Counted from the first letter of the stretch, positions 1 to 14,664 are shown. The stretch is 64,000 nt of DNA from Lepidurus packardi (GCA_023053545.1 JAKZAN010000007.1:6820001-6884000); one strand, 5' to 3'. The notes: generated by a model not told the origin, from the sequence alone. Translations and numbers: made by a program.

Positions 1-1472
1 TTCTCCAGAGTCTGCGGGCAGGTAAAAGACCAAAACAGAGAGGCAAGAAATTCCCACGCAGGGGATAATGAGATTGACGGTGTAAAACAGGGTCTTCCGC
101 CGAAGCGTGATATTGAAGAATATATCTGGGTAAGGTTCCAGACAGCAGGGATAAAACTTGACGTGTTTCTCAGCAGGTACTGCCAATACATCCTAATCAA
201 ATTTTTCTTTTGCTTTAGTCTTTTAGTTTTATTTATTAGCGTTTTTTGGTGCCCAGCCGGCCAATTCGGCTTAAGCAAATAGGGACTTAAACTCCATGCT
301 CTTACCCATTCGACGCTAGGATAGTATTCCCTTAAATCGATTCCGATTTTTACCAAATTAGAGCCAGGCTCTTGATTGATATGTTTGAGATCAATCTAAG
401 GAAACCAAAGACAACAAAAACGTATTTAATGCGTTGTGTGTTGCACATTTCAACACTTAAATAATACAGCATTTAAAATTCGCTCGACGGGTCGCAAAGA
501 GTCAAAACGAAAAACCTTATCACTAGAAGACGCCCAGACAACCTATCACATCCACATGCGACACCCTGGCACCGACGTCCGGATATCTTATTATACTGAA
601 GAACCCCACACATCTTCTGTTTCTGACATGGTGTTGTGTTATGCTACTCTTCTTCCTCCACATTTGTATTATATTGCGAGCTTGTCGGTAGTCAATGAGC
701 AACCAAGTGAAATTAGTTTTCTTTTCAGAAAACGAATTGAAATTGGATGTAGTTCTGTTTACGCCATCCGCCATCTTCGGATATAACTGCGTGTGATAGA
801 TACGTAAAACTAACAACGATGTGTGTGGTTAACGTACACGCGAGAGGCATAGAGGAACTTCGAGATTCTCGCCAAGCGAAATATACAAAACATACAAGGA
901 AAGATACTCTTCCTAGCTGTAATTATGTTTGCAGGCGAGACTCCACTTAACGAGATTGTTTGCTTTCCACCCGCTCAACTATGATAAACATGGTACACGA
1001 CAGCATTCGGGATCCATATGTGTCACGAATTAGCGGACTGATCCCGTATGCAACTTGCACGAGCAGCGCATCTTGAACCAAAGTGTGACGGAGATATGTG
1101 TGCCAAAAAGAGCAGGGGGAGAATACGTAAGATGTATGAGGTTTCCTTCACAATAGTTAGCACTGTCCATACTGGTCATTCATAATCCCAAATGAGTGCT
1201 GCTTGTTACCGCCATTTAAGTTTCCATCCTTCCGCGGCACCTCGGTCTGAAAGCTATAGCTGCATGGTTTATCGTTAGTCATGGTTTTATCATATGTGGT
1301 GATATCAATGAGGCTCCCAACTTGCGGATTCCTGACTTGGTTTAGCTGGGAAATTACTCTAAGTGATGCTACTGCAACGCGCTTCGGAGAGCTATTTGCC
1401 TACTTGCCATACCACAGAAGATGGAATGAATTGCAATGCTGGTGTCAGCTATACAAAAGCTACCACTAATAC

Positions 1473-1510
<38 letters not shown>

Positions 1511-4500
1511 TTTCCTATTAATATATCAAAGCCATGTGCGCTACTGAAGCACGCGCCACTAACAAGCTGACGTACTGAGTAACAGCAAGGGAAACCCAGA
1601 GCTACGAACTGGCGCAAGGTTAAAAAACAATCCTAAGAGTGAAGAGGTGGAGGAAAAAGTTACCCTATATCCGTCATACGACCAAGACCCAAATTTCATG
1701 AAGCACGTTTGCTGGTCGAATGGGAAGTACCTGCAATAACCGACAAAAAGTTCGAGTTAAAGGAAATTTATCTAGAGCTAATAAAGTTATAAGGTGGGGA
1801 TCGATATTTTTTCTCGCGACAACGAAAAAAAAGTACCCCACTTCCAATGATAGACACCTTGTTCAATTTAATAAATGCTTAAAGGGGAAAACGGCTTCCC
1901 CTTTAAGCATTTACTGCAATAAAAAATGGAAAACTGGCGTTACCTTACATCAATTTCACAAGACGATTTAAATATAGCTGGTGGAGTCCATACAATTTTA
2001 CCATCAAAGTTCAGAATGGCTTTCGTCATGGTCGTTACGACGTAATCTCCATCCGCACTACGAAACCAGGAAACAAGAGGTAATTAGCATGGCACCACAA
2101 TACGAAGGGTAAAAAAATCCAGCTAAATGCCACATTAGCAGCAACACATCTCTTACTTGTTGTATAAGATAATGTCAGGTAGCCAGATATGTTCAGAGGG
2201 TACGAAAAGCTGCGTTACTCCTCCATACTCATCTGGGTCCCAACTCAGCTTAAAATCTTCCCACGCCTGTTCTCAGAAACATACCGCGGAAAAACTGATT
2301 AGAAACTGTTTTCCATTTGATAATTGCTGTCACAACCACAGCGGTCATGACTGCCTCCTCAATATGACTGCATAACAAAAAGCTATATCCCAGCGAAAAT
2401 ATGGGAGGGAACCCAGGCTAATTAGAAGAAAATCATTGATTTCTTCTCCCTTCAAATTATGCAATGCAATCATAATACGAAGGGTTACAGGTAGTAAAAG
2501 ATTTTCCCAGAGGAAAAAAGGGGACGAAAATGAAATCTATAGCATAATTCCAATATGTATCCCCTTGTCAGCAAGCGCCACCTGATCCTTGATAAATGTG
2601 GGGTGATTTTTGGGCCTTATCTATAGCTGAGGCTGCTCACTGCAGTAAGAAACAAAAGGTAAACATAAAGAAAAAAACGACACGAAAAAGTACAAGAAAA
2701 AGGAGAGAAAAGACACAAAAAGTTTTCAAGGAAAAGTATAAATAGATATTCCAGAGAACTAGACAGAATGTTCGAGGCCTGAAAGTGTAATGCAGCTTAC
2801 AGCTGCATTAAAACATTTACATTCAAGTATACGCCCAGCTTATGTGGATTATTCTGGGCCAGGAGAAACGAAATAATCCAGAGAATTGTGGCATGACTGG
2901 CCGGCGCTTTTGTTATACCCTAAGACAAGGCAGCATTGGATGCTGTCACGCAGAAGTCTCTTTTTTCTGTTGGCCTAGTGTGATCCCTTTTCGTCGATAA
3001 GAGCTTATCTTTCCTCACCGTAATGCTGTCGGGGTGTCAAGCCAAGCTGACACTTTGACAGCAACACAGGTTTCAGGTTAACAACGAAAATAATATTCGG
3101 CCACGTTCAGAAAGAGAGAGAAAGTCCTTTTGGGCAATCCTTGAATGGAAGGAATTTAATTTGTTAGATAAGTCATTATCTGCTCCTTTTATGACAGTGA
3201 AGCTAATCGCAATTGGAACGTGAGTGCGTAGAAAAGGAGACATGCATTTTTCAAGCCGTTCCGAGGTCGCTTTCTTGGTGTGCGTGGTTCAGAAGCTAAA
3301 GTTAAAAGTGTTCAGTTATTAAGTTATAAGCAAGTTAAACAGCGTAACATTTTTAACAGACTTGTTAGGCTGTATAAATTCGAAATTCAAGTGAGTTGGA
3401 AACCCTTCAGAATTTATCTAGTTAGTATAAGATCCTTCAGTCGATATATACATACATATAGGTTTCCTCATTTTATCTCGGCTGAAATAGAATTGGCGCT
3501 TTATGCCACTTCTTCAGCTTTTAGCATAACTGAAGTACTTGGGATTTATAGAATATTTCAAGTTGTCAGAGATTTTCTATTTTTGGGAGGGCTTGAATAC
3601 GGAGTAGACTAGACACAACACTTGAAAAGTTTGCATCTCATATTTCCGTTTGGCTGGAGATCAGAAACCTTTTCAAGCGTGGGAGTAACTTCCTAGCTAA
3701 TTGCTGGTGACAAAACATTTTTTCGTTTTTTTTTTTATAAGCGTAGTACGTATATGACAGCAAGTTTTCCACGATCTGTTCATTTTGCTTGGGCTTAAGC
3801 TGTCAAGCAAACGCTGTGTATTTGCAGCCTCCCACGGACCGTTTAGCCATTCCTGAAAGAACCAGCAATCAATGCCGATTTCCCTAAAAATCTCCCTTTC
3901 AGGCAACGATTCAAATGCTCGCAAGTATTACTGCCTGACTAAGAAGGACGGGAGGGAGTTAGACTACTGTGGAAAGGAGCTCTCTCAAATCTGGCGAGGC
4001 ACTCAAAACTCAATAGGACCTTTTAGGGTGGGGAAAAGAAGGCAACATAGACTTCGTTTTCCATCTTGCATTTTTATGCCACATTTCCTCTGAAAAGCAC
4101 AGAAAGGAGCTACAAAGTAAAATAAGGTATGAAGAAACGCGCAAGGGAGGTAAGGGTGTGGGTTTTAGCGCTGGTGGAATTTTATGCTTGAGCATTACTG
4201 TCATGTAGATTCGTGTGGACTGGGCTATACTTCCAATCTGTGGGACAAACTCGTGAAAGGAATAGACGGGCCCAGGCTCCAAATTTCCTCAAATTTATTT
4301 TTGCTTTCTTTTTCCAAGGCCGCGTAAATGTTGCAAATATAAATTGATGCCCATTATGGATGCAAGAAAAAAACCACGAGATCTTAAAGGCTAACCTTAA
4401 AGTGTTTTCTTGCTAGACCGATTTTTGTGTGATTTTTTTCTTTTTCTTTTTGAACTTTGCGTGCACTGAACCCGGCCCGGGACGCAGAAATAGCTAGAAG

Positions 4501-7500
4501 GGCGTGTAGAGCGGAGCAAAAGGCTTCGCTCGTTTTCACCCGAAACGCCCACAGGGGAGAAAAGGGAAAAAAGGTTTTCAAACAGAAAAAGGAGCCAGAG
4601 AAGCTACTGATGTATCGTAGCAATTGCTCTGGCCTTTCTTGCGCCACAACAATGGCTGTAATGACTACTCCAGGGTTGCATATAAAAAAGAATGCAATAA
4701 TACCCCGTATCTCTCACTATGGTGTCTTAACTTTGTTGCTTCTTTGCAAACAGGGGCTCATCCCTACGCATCGTCGACCCGTACCGAACATCAAGAATAA
4801 GATCAAGGCAATACGATAGGGGAGAAAACTCCAAATCTTAAAGGCTATACGAGAAAAATTTTAGCTGGATGATGTTAAAAGACAAGTTTTTTTCGAGAAC
4901 ATGCTATAGATGCCAGGACGACCCGAAGACAGAGCAAAAAGGCGAAGGCTCTTCGTTATACACTTTATGAAACGGGTAGCTATGAATTTCAGGACAATGG
5001 CTTTGTTGTGCAAGGAAAGGCTGCAAAGGTCGTTTTAAACTGCTGAGGACGTCAATTCGGGAGCCGGCTGCAAGCTCTACCCTGCGTGACGTGGCGAAAA
5101 GGACTTTGTGAATAAAACTATATAACGGGAGTACACAAAAATCAAGAGACGGCGCGCGGGGGGCTAAAGTAATTTATATATATTGCATCCTTCCCCCATC
5201 AAGGAATCCCTGATCCAGTTCCCAGAAACACCAAAAGACCCGCTAATGAAACCGCTGGTTTATATTTTGTCTCCGTAGTTGGATTATTCCGTCTCACTGC
5301 GCCATTTACAGATATTGAGTACGGAGAGAAAACGAAGTCAAGCTATTTCAAGCTCCAAGACGCTCTCTTGGAGCCATTTAAATGTGAAGTTGAAATCGTC
5401 TAGTCAACTGCAAGGCATGTCTTCCCAGTTGAACCGAGAGAAGAAGGTTTACTTCCCAGGATGGATTTTTATGAGAACTTGCCAAATCTTAACCAGGTTC
5501 TTTACACCAGACGCACCACAGAGTACCAAACAACAAAAGGCAAAGGGGCAGAAGATTCCTACGATTCTTGCTGGCAGTCGGCAGAGCCATGAAGGTTTTC
5601 AAGTTTAAATTCGATACCAAATTGAATTCGCTACTATTACAGAAGAATCTTGACTTGCCTCAGCACGGCTTGTAGAAGTAATAAAAGACCGGCGAAGAAC
5701 AAAAGAGCGAAAGTTTGCGCCTGTACGCGAACAAGTAAAAAAAAATCTACTTACGTGTTCCAGCCAAACGTTGGTTGTAAGGATTTGGTCTTTGAGGTTC
5801 TGAAATTAAAAGAAATGCGATTCCGAATTAGATTTGCAAGCAGTCTGGCCTTTTCAGTGTGTGCTAAAACTTGCATCTCGAACCCCCGCGAGCCCATGCA
5901 TATAAGAACGACGTGCTGGTTTATAAATAGGACAATACCATTAGCATGGGGCTCAATATTCCAAACTTTGCACATTAAATTCAAAGACAGAGCCGCACAT
6001 TGAAACAGTGGAAACCTCCCAACAAGTACCTAAACACCGCTCCAAGTTCTCAACCCTAATATCTACAACTTTGTGCTGCCGCCTTTCTATTTCACAATAG
6101 ACACGAATAGACACAGAATTACACCGTTGAATGACTGCGCTTAATCGCTTTCAGAATTTTGAAACATAACACTTCCAATACACGATTTCATTTGTCCCTA
6201 TTCACAATGCACATAAAGGAAAGAAAGAGTCGCTCTCTGATTCTGTCTTTAATGTAGCTGGTAAGAAAATTAAATTAAATAGATACATCATATAGTAGAA
6301 AATGGTGCAATTTTCTGTCAAAGTGTAACATATGTCTTTTAAATGTTAAGTTTTTTAAGAAATAATTTCTAGGTCTACACTTGTCTTTAGTTTGGCAACA
6401 AAAGCAATAACGTATTAGAACTCAATTCTCCCCACTATTGCAAGGACAAGGGGTCCAGTCGACCCGAACTGGAACCCGAGTTTCTACACGCCCTCCGAAC
6501 AAAATACAAGAAACTATACACGCACTGTAATGGCTCATACGTACTGTACGTAGGAAAATCTCCTAGTGGGTATTTTCTACATCGCGCAAGAGGACGTGGA
6601 GAAAGGTTGTGGCTTGTGGAATTCCTTTTAAGACATAAGCTTTTGCTTATACAGCCACATAAGAACGCGCTCTATGCGGTCTACAGCATTTTCCTTGGTT
6701 AAATAATTACTGCTTGGTTTGACCTTATTGCTTAATGTATAAAGCAAAGCTTTCACGTCGCAATTAAGAATAAAAGCGGAGTCTCGGTCTTGTATTCATC
6801 GGGAGTCGACTATGGATTTCCCCCAAGGTCCCCGGCAAAGTTCATTCAATAAGTGTGCGAGGAACTCCTCAAATACCATTCTCCAATGCATAATTGGGGC
6901 GCAGATGAATTGGCCTAGCTTGAATGTATACGAAGACTGAAGACAGGAAAACTTCTAGCTTCATTGCAAATCAAAAGCCCTAATACAAAGGAGAAAGCAA
7001 CACAAAGGTCCGTTTCTATTAGCGCGAGAGCTCTTCTCGCTATTTTTTACACGCTTTCTTGTTACTGCTCGTTAAGCTTATTGCCATACAGCTTACTTTC
7101 TTTTGTTTTTCTTAGTTTATAGCTATACACGAACAGCGCTGCACTTCGGGCCCAACACAAACGAGATGCAGGAACAGGAAATGTATATCTGTAAAGAAAT
7201 TACTTTGTCTCTGAAAAGATAAATGATGCGGTCAGATTTATGATAGGAATATATATTTCTTCTGTTTATTGGCTATCCACTTTAAACACGTTCCTCACGC
7301 CTGTCATTTCTTACGCGGCCGACCATTCCTGGTGCCTTTTTATGCCAAAAAAAGAACTGTAATTGCTATCAAATTGTAGCCTTTGAGTATAAAAACCAAA
7401 TTTAAAGTACAGTATAGTTGAAGTCGTAATTTATCATCTTAGTAAGAAATATTAGAAACGGCGTAACAATTAGAGAATTGTAACATATTGACGTAAGTTA

Positions 7501-10500
7501 ATTTGAAATGTATGGATTTTTTTAAATGGAAGTTTGCACTGGCTGCCTTGTATTGGCCTACTTAGTTTTTCAATATACTTCGTTTGTTTGCCTTCTGGAG
7601 GGAAAGGTGGACTCCTGTTTCTGTTTTTTTTTTTTTTTTTTTTTTAAAGGCTCGAGACACAAACGCGGGTAACAGCCTAAGTAAATTGTACGTCAAGGAA
7701 GACAGACGAGTAGGCAGACTTAAAGCCACTTTTTTCAGCTATTCTGGAGAGAAGCGAGAAGAGAAGCCGACAAAAACAGACAAACGATCAACAATGCAGC
7801 TCGCTACTGCAGTGTCGATCAAACAAGCAGACGCAATTACTTGGCACCCAATTCGCTTCTTCTAGAATGAGCCATGCGGTATATACAGTGTGGTTTCGAC
7901 CTCAACAGACAGTAAAAAATGAAAAAAACGGAACAAGAAGCCAGGAAGAGAGGCCAATACCACACAAGACTCTCCTTAAAGTGAATGAGCGATGGAAGCC
8001 CGAGCTCTTTACAGTTCTTCCTATGAGATTCGAGTAGTAAGTGTTCTTTATATTCGAAGGTCTTACTTATAGACTTTTCAAATCTTTTTGACGATGACTG
8101 AAAGATCAATGCAGATTCTTTAAGCATCCTATTGCAATTTAACACGCTAACAGAAAGGAAACGTAAGACCCATTTTCGTTTCAAGAGAAGGTTCGAAGAA
8201 TATTAAGACTGAGAACATTCAATTTCAAAGGCCAGAAAATGGTACAAACGACAAGGTGTTTTGAATGGCGAGAAAACGGGAGAAAAGCTTTACGGATCAT
8301 CTATCTGACGCACTTTAAACTTCCAAGAAAGAAAAGGCGGATTATAAACTAACTGTGGCTTTAAAAGCAGTTAAGTCTTAGAGAATCCGAATTAGGTTAC
8401 GAAGGAAATCAACGTAGATCCAACCTTATAACGAATTCGTACGCGACTAGCTCACCAAGGTTAACAAGTAGAGTTGCACGGACAAGATGACAACTATTTT
8501 CCAAGTTCCAAGCCAGACAGTCTTTTCCAAAGCTTTGGCTGGAGACCAATTTCTACCCGAGACAACAAGATTTCTTCAAGCTTAACGGGTCAAGATTACA
8601 GAACGGAATTGCGAACTTGGTAGACTAGGAATGTCTAGAAGAAGCGGAAATGAGCTTTTATTTCACGGTGAATATTTTGCCAGCACTGCTTACTACCTCA
8701 TAGGGTGTCAAACAAACCTCTGTGGAAACAGACGGGAATGCTTGAACAGGAATGAGCAAAAAGTTAAATTTCAAGCAAGCCATTTAATCTACCGCGTTTG
8801 GTACCAGCGTGTCACTAATCATGTATTTTTTTAGAAATTTATTTGGGTCAATCAAACAATAACTGGAGCACGTTACTATTTCAGGTTTAAAAAAATGCAA
8901 GTTCAGATCAGAAATTGCATTTTTAGGCTAGAAACTTTAGATTACAAATTGCAACTTAACAGATTAGTACTGTATCATTGTTTAGTGACTCATGCTGTAA
9001 TATTCTCTTTGTAACGCCTATTTCCTGTCCAAAGCGGAAAACTTTGTCTGACCTAGTGATTAAAGGATGTTTCTGGAACAATTTTAGCATTTTTACAATA
9101 GCAAGTAGATATGCCAAAATTCGGGAAGAAATTGCGCACAGTAAAGCCGTACACTCTAGTGATTAAAATGGCTTTCAGCGGAGAGGTTTGTTGAACGCAT
9201 CCTAAATGATGATTTTTTAACGTCAGGCTTTAAAAAATGGTACGTGAATGTATACAAGTTTCGAAATGTAGCTGTCGTAGAACAAAAAAGCTTACAGATA
9301 TTCCTTTCTTCTCCGAAAACACTCTGATATACGGCTGATTACTAATCTGTTCCCTGTACCCAACCACCCTTCCTAGTCGTAGCCGCTTCTAATATATATT
9401 CCTCTTCCATAAGCCCTTAGCAAAGTATCACAGATAACCAATGATGAGGTTTAAACTTGCTAAGATGAATCACTGCCATTATGTAAAGTGGCTACAGGTT
9501 TGTTCAAAGTCTTTCGTACATCCAATTAAATTTGAAAATCTCAAGCCTCTTTGTAAACTATTAATTCGCCTAGGGAATTTTTTCCTACAACAAAAAGGTG
9601 ATTAGAAGATGACAAGTTTGACAAAATAGGACGGCGTCGGGCTATACAGTAAGAAAGAACAAGTCGAGTATTAAGTATTTGCGTCAAATTCTTGTTGTCT
9701 TAAAACGACACTTAAAAACTTAAAACTTAAAAACTCTGCTTCCTTGGGTGTTCGCAAGTTGCCTAAGTTTGATTAAATCAGCCCTGAAGCGTCAAACAAG
9801 TTTTCAATGGACAATTTCTCAAAGTGGAAAATTGAAGAATCCATGTCTTACAAAATCTCACTATTCAGAAAGTTTAATTTTATCAACGTAAAGAACGTGG
9901 CTGCTGTAATTTAGCAAGTATATTTCCGAGACTAAACAATGGCTGAAAAAAGAATAACTGGCAATAAATCCATTCCCTTGTCTCAAGAGCCACGAACTGC
10001 ATAACTACATAACGAAAATAGTTCCATCTGGGCCAAAACCACTTTCCTAGCGAAAAACATTTCAAGCATCCGACTATTTAGCACCACGTTGACTGGAAGA
10101 AATCGAGAAACAGCTTCATGTGCAAGTTTCTCCATCTACTGATGTCATACGCATACAAAACGTTCAAATAAAACGTAGGTATCTTTGGATAAGTGCGTCC
10201 TAAAACCCATAATAATGAAATCGAGAGAAGGGAGGGGATTACTACGCATATCAGAAAAGAAATTGGGTCGTCAAAATACTTTCGAGGAAATATAGTTTGG
10301 CTATAAAAGTCTATAGGAGAATATAAAATTACTGTACATAGTATAGCAGGCGGTGAGATACATATACGGGCCCCTTGGGTTGTATCAACATCATTACGTG
10401 TACAATTGCGAGGCAGGACAACAATCAGAGCAGCGCAGCCAATTTGCTTTAAGCTCCGCCCCCTTTCTTACGTCTTTTTAACACTGGCTTTTATGTCTCC

Positions 10501-12653
10501 CAAAACCGCTTTCTACCTTGTTTCTCAAAACGTGGGATCCCGCGGTAATCCAAACAAACTTTATCTGTCTTTTTGGTGAAGTTTTCAACTCTAATTCGTA
10601 AAATCATTTCCGTCCAGTGCCGAGCAACGCCTACTGCACCACGGATAATTATCTCCTCGTCCACATACGTACGAAACTGGACTATTTCCCCTTGACCGAA
10701 ATCTCTCTGCCTTCCCCATCTCATTTAACTCTTTATAGCATCCTGCCTGGCAAAGATTAAGCCTGCAGAAATATCAATTTCCTTTTGTCTACCAGAGCAT
10801 CGTTGTCTCGTCTTGAATTCTTCCATAGATTTCACCCCTTGTCTTTTTACTCCTATTAAACTGTCTGGAGGACAGGCTAATAAAAAAAGAAAAGGACTCC
10901 GAGCACTCGATTCAATGCACTATCCAATATTGGAAGGTTTTCCGAGTAAAATTTTGAACAGCACACCCGAAATCTCCTCCTTAACTTTCTAGTTTTCTTT
11001 CACGACTTTTTCTACCCCGCCTACTCCTCTCCTTCCATCCTACTCATTTGCATAACGAAGCACCTTTCTATGCAACGTCAAAGAGGTAACTTAGCATATT
11101 ATTCCCAGTAGACATAAAACGAATACTCATTCTCCTTCCCAATACTCTTCCAACTAAAGGAAAACGACAATGGGCCGAGACTTTGCAAACAAAACTGCCA
11201 CTATTGCTCCGCTGAATTGCCCGATTGAAGCTGGGAAATATAGCATTTCAGCCAACTACACAAGACGGGTCCGATACTCGATCTCAGGCGCAGCCGTATG
11301 TCATTCGTGTATAGAATCAATTCTTTCGATGGTATAATTAAAAGAAGAATGTTGAAGTACAAAGGAAGGCACATAAAAGCAGACAGAGAGAAAAAAAAGG
11401 AAGCATTGGCAGGTTGTATATAGAATAATGAAAACGTCAAAGGCCAGTACAGCTCTACGCGCCCTGACCTTTTGTCTGTCTAGAGCGATTAACCAAGTCA
11501 AACAAATAAAATAAGAAAACCTCAACTTCTCCTGAAGACCTTCCAAGCCATGAATGATATTCGACTATGGTGAACGGAAAAGCTAATGAGCCCTGGTCTT
11601 CTAATTCTACGCGGAAAGAGTTAAATTGATATATACACAGGCACACACAGTCACTTTGCTTCGCTGGGTGCACCGCATTGTTAACTCATTTGGGCTTTTC
11701 CAATAAACCTTACTGTCATGAGGAACGGCACAATGAAAGGGGTCAAATTCTGGTTCCGTGGACTTAACGACTTGGGGATTTGTGGGTTAATAAAAGCAAG
11801 CTAAGAAAAAAGGGATTGATCGCACGTTTTCTGCAGACGTGGCGCGATTGCTTCAAAGAAGCATTTTGGAGAAAGTATCGCATAACACTTTGGATTTTCC
11901 AGATAATCCTAAACAAAGCTGAAGCATTGTGCAAAAGTCGAGAATCGAACACTTCCCATAATTCTCGGTATTGTACTCCAACTAGGGCTTTTTGGACTCT
12001 GACGACAGTAAGGGGAGCCATGCACCAAGTTTCGAACTACCAATGTAATTAACGCCATCTTATGGACCAGCGTATACATGACTACACGAGAGCCTCAACT
12101 TAATTAAGAACTCCGCATGAAATATCTATACGGCAAAAGCAATGTGTCTCTCTTCAAAGCTTCTGACTATCTCACGAATTAACGACCCTTCCATGAACCA
12201 TTAGAAACTCTCTCAAGGCCTCCTGCCCGGAAACTGGACATTCTGATACATAGCTCAAGCAAAATTTAATTAATTGTTTTTGTGGCAAAGACATACATCT
12301 GAACGGATACGAACCTCCAATATTCCTGCAATATTATGCATGTCGCACACTTAGCACTACCTGATTGCTAGTACAGAGAAGTGGTCTTTTATAATCCCAT
12401 TCTTGCCCTCGAATCTTTGCTGGACAAGAAATCTTGGACGAGTCCTTGGCTTTATTCGAGTGAGCTGATGACGTTAAAAGAATGTTCTGTACCCAGTAAG
12501 AGTGCTTCAGAAAAAAGAGTAGACTTTTATTTGGTACAAGGTTGTCTTTGCCAAATTTGGGCTTATCCGAACCTTAAACCAAAAGTAAAAGAGTCTAAGA
12601 CAGGGTTCCCAAACACACATTCAGTGGTTAAGAAGACCGAGAAGTTGTGAAGC

Positions 12654-12690
<37 letters not shown>

Positions 12691-14664
12691 CTTCTCGATT
12701 TTGTTGGTGAGCAAAACTTGTCCTGAATCTCGAACCAAACTATCTGTACCCAAATAAGCTCGTTATTGAAGAAATTTATTCAGAAAATAACACAAAGAAC
12801 AAGAATGCTTGTGAAGGGTACGCCAGTATAAGAAAAATCAAAAACGGGGTTTCACTTGACTCAGAAAGGCCCATATTCCTGTATCCTAGACGAGTTAAAG
12901 TATCACTTGATGCAGATATAAAAAGTAATTGTAAGATCACTTCTTACCCCCTATCGGGTTTTCTCGCGCGGACGGAAAAGGACAATAAAGCTAGTTATTA
13001 CCAAGATATACAGTGTCAGGGGCCCAATCTTTTTGCTCCCTCCTGGGTGAAACGAACGAAACGCCCTCCATACAACACACGATTGTTCAAGTCTATTTCT
13101 TTAACGTTATCCATCCTCTCGAGCAATAAGAAAACTCCAGTAGATCCAGACTTCAACCCTTATCTAACTACTAGCCCGTAAACATAGACGCTAACGCCAG
13201 CCCAGGGAAGAGATACACGACGAAATAATGGGGACCTGTATATAAATACTAAACAAGTCCTTAGAGTCCGTTATTAGGCACTATTGTTAGCGTCCAGCAC
13301 TCCTCGGTACACACAAGAAAAGTCTAAAGCTTCAGGCCATAAACAAGAAATGAAAGAATATGCTGGGCTCAAGACGGAAGTTTTTTTCTTTCTTTCGCCA
13401 CACTATAGGAAACCATTGGCGCTTGATGAGTAAACCAATTAAGGGTAAGAAATCACGATGGCTACGCCAAAGGGGCCAAGAAGGTCATTTGCTTTGGTAA
13501 TGGACAGACATGATCAGCTGTATTAGAGCTCGATGGGATTTTTTTCTGAAGGTTTATTCATTTTTTCTTGATTTCCGATGCCACGGCTTCCTAGCCCGCA
13601 TGAACGGTTCTGAGAGGAAGAAAAAAAGGATAGCTGTAAAAGAAAAAATACTGGCTGAAGGCATTCCTCATAGCATACACACACACCAAAAAAAAAGGCC
13701 TAGTACAGTTTTACCTAGAGCCTTTGGTACTGGTGGAAGAACAACTTTCAGCTAGAGAGAGCCTTTGCATGTTTTTCTGAAGCCTGGACGACCAAAAGCC
13801 CTAAAACTTTGTCAAAGACTACACTTCTTTCTTCCGCATTGCATCATTTTTAGTTTGCTGTAACTGTTCAAAGCAGGCAAGGCAGCAGCAGGCATACGCA
13901 GCATGCCTGCTTGTGTGTGGGGTCTTATGCTGTGGACTGTCTTTTGCCTCTCCCTGCTGTGCTCAAAGGCATCAGGCTCTCGATCAATACTTGTCCGCAC
14001 AGCAGCTTGCAAGGACTAAGCAAAGTGCCACGTGTGTTTCACCATGTCCTTTTCCGTCACCCAACTGCCCACGTCTGAAATAAATAAACTGCCTTTTAAG
14101 TACTACAGCTTTGCTCCGTTTTACTGGCGATTGCAATCAGGCTTTGGCTTTCATTTTCCATGTACTGAACAACTGCAACTAATGATGGTTCCTATTAGGA
14201 GACTGTCTTTCTTACCTTGAAAAGGAAAAAACAAAATGTATTCTTATAGAAATAAAAATTCTAAAAAAGATTTACATTAACAGTAAGCAAAACGTACGGC
14301 GCCAAATGCACTCGACAGGAAAAACAACATTTAAAAGATGACAGACAACCTTCTTTGTGTGTTATTGATAACCGTTTACTAGTCGGAGTGCGTTGTAATA
14401 CATGGCTATGTATTGCAAGTAATGTATTAGAGTGTCACTTACCAAGTCGATGAGCTGCGACAGGCGGAGTCCCAATCGAACGGTGACCGTGTCCGTGTTA
14501 TTGCTTACTGGACGTATGAGACGATTGTAATTGCTGAGCAGGTCGTCGTAAAGACGCCGGGCGTCCGGGTTTGCTGCGGCTTGCCAGTAGGTCGGCATTA
14601 CGGCTAAGAGACAGCAACAAAGTAGAAACAGGCGGGAACTGATTGCTTTGGACTGCAATGACAT
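1..14664 (-). CDS. Nicotinic acetylcholine receptor alpha subunit, 5' part (cut by window edge)
   Basis: Cys-loop ligand-gated cation channel subunit, plasma membrane. Seven exons read on the minus strand: 14664-14443, 5799-5755, 2266-2157, 2057-1944, 1730-1664, 395-306 and 192-1, giving 280 codons in one frame. Exon 1 encodes a signal peptide (start MSLQSK, then a Leu/Cys-rich core) and the mature start [12 protein letters not shown]. The Cys-loop pair brackets 13 residues around the FPFD core. Loop C carries YPCC, the vicinal cysteines that define an alpha subunit. TM1 ([15 protein letters not shown]...) is present; the window ends at SGE, just before TM2. Sequence such as [29 protein letters not shown] and [13 protein letters not shown] resembles the insect alpha1-alpha4 group. 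An in-frame ATG at 14757 would add 31 residues, but the 14664 ATG sits directly before the signal peptide. Introns are about 8.6 kb, 3.5 kb, 99 bp, 213 bp, 1.27 kb and 113 bp. The exact orthology group is inferred. Confidence 0.93.
1474..1510. repeat. Poly-C homopolymer, 37 C on plus strand
   Basis: An uninterrupted run of 37 C lies in the 1.27-kb intron (396-1663) of the minus-strand nAChR gene, so it is G-rich in the transcript. The rest of that intron shows nothing recognisable. Exact length is likely to vary and to be error-prone in sequencing. Confidence 0.95.
1872..1913. repeat. Perfect 18-bp-stem hairpin inside an nAChR intron
   Basis: Left arm 1872-1889 (TAAATGCTTAAAGGGGAA) and right arm 1896-1913 are exact reverse complements, separated by 6 nt. 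It lies in the intron 1731-1943 of the minus-strand receptor gene, about 30 nt downstream of the donor. The other receptor gene in this window has no intron at this site. Confidence 0.95.
2267..5754 (-). other. Intron 2 of the minus-strand nAChR gene
   Basis: About 3.5 kb between the 45-bp and 110-bp exons. In insects this part of the gene can carry mutually exclusive copies of the 110-bp exon; no second copy was recognised here by eye. Otherwise nothing seen. Confidence 0.7.
5800..14442 (-). other. Intron 1 of the minus-strand nAChR gene
   Basis: A stretch of about 8.6 kb between the signal-peptide exon and the 45-bp second exon. Only short chance reading frames are seen. It contains a T-run near 7626-7645 and a 34-base poly-C at 12655-12688. 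No alternative exon was recognised, but I did not search exhaustively for duplicated exons. Confidence 0.75.
12655..12688. repeat. Poly-C homopolymer, 34 C, flanked by 8-bp inverted repeat
   Basis: A run of 34 C on the plus strand, in intron 1 of the minus-strand nAChR gene. It is bracketed by GAGAAGTT on the left (12640-12647) and AACTTCTC immediately after the run, which are exact reverse complements. Confidence 0.93.
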
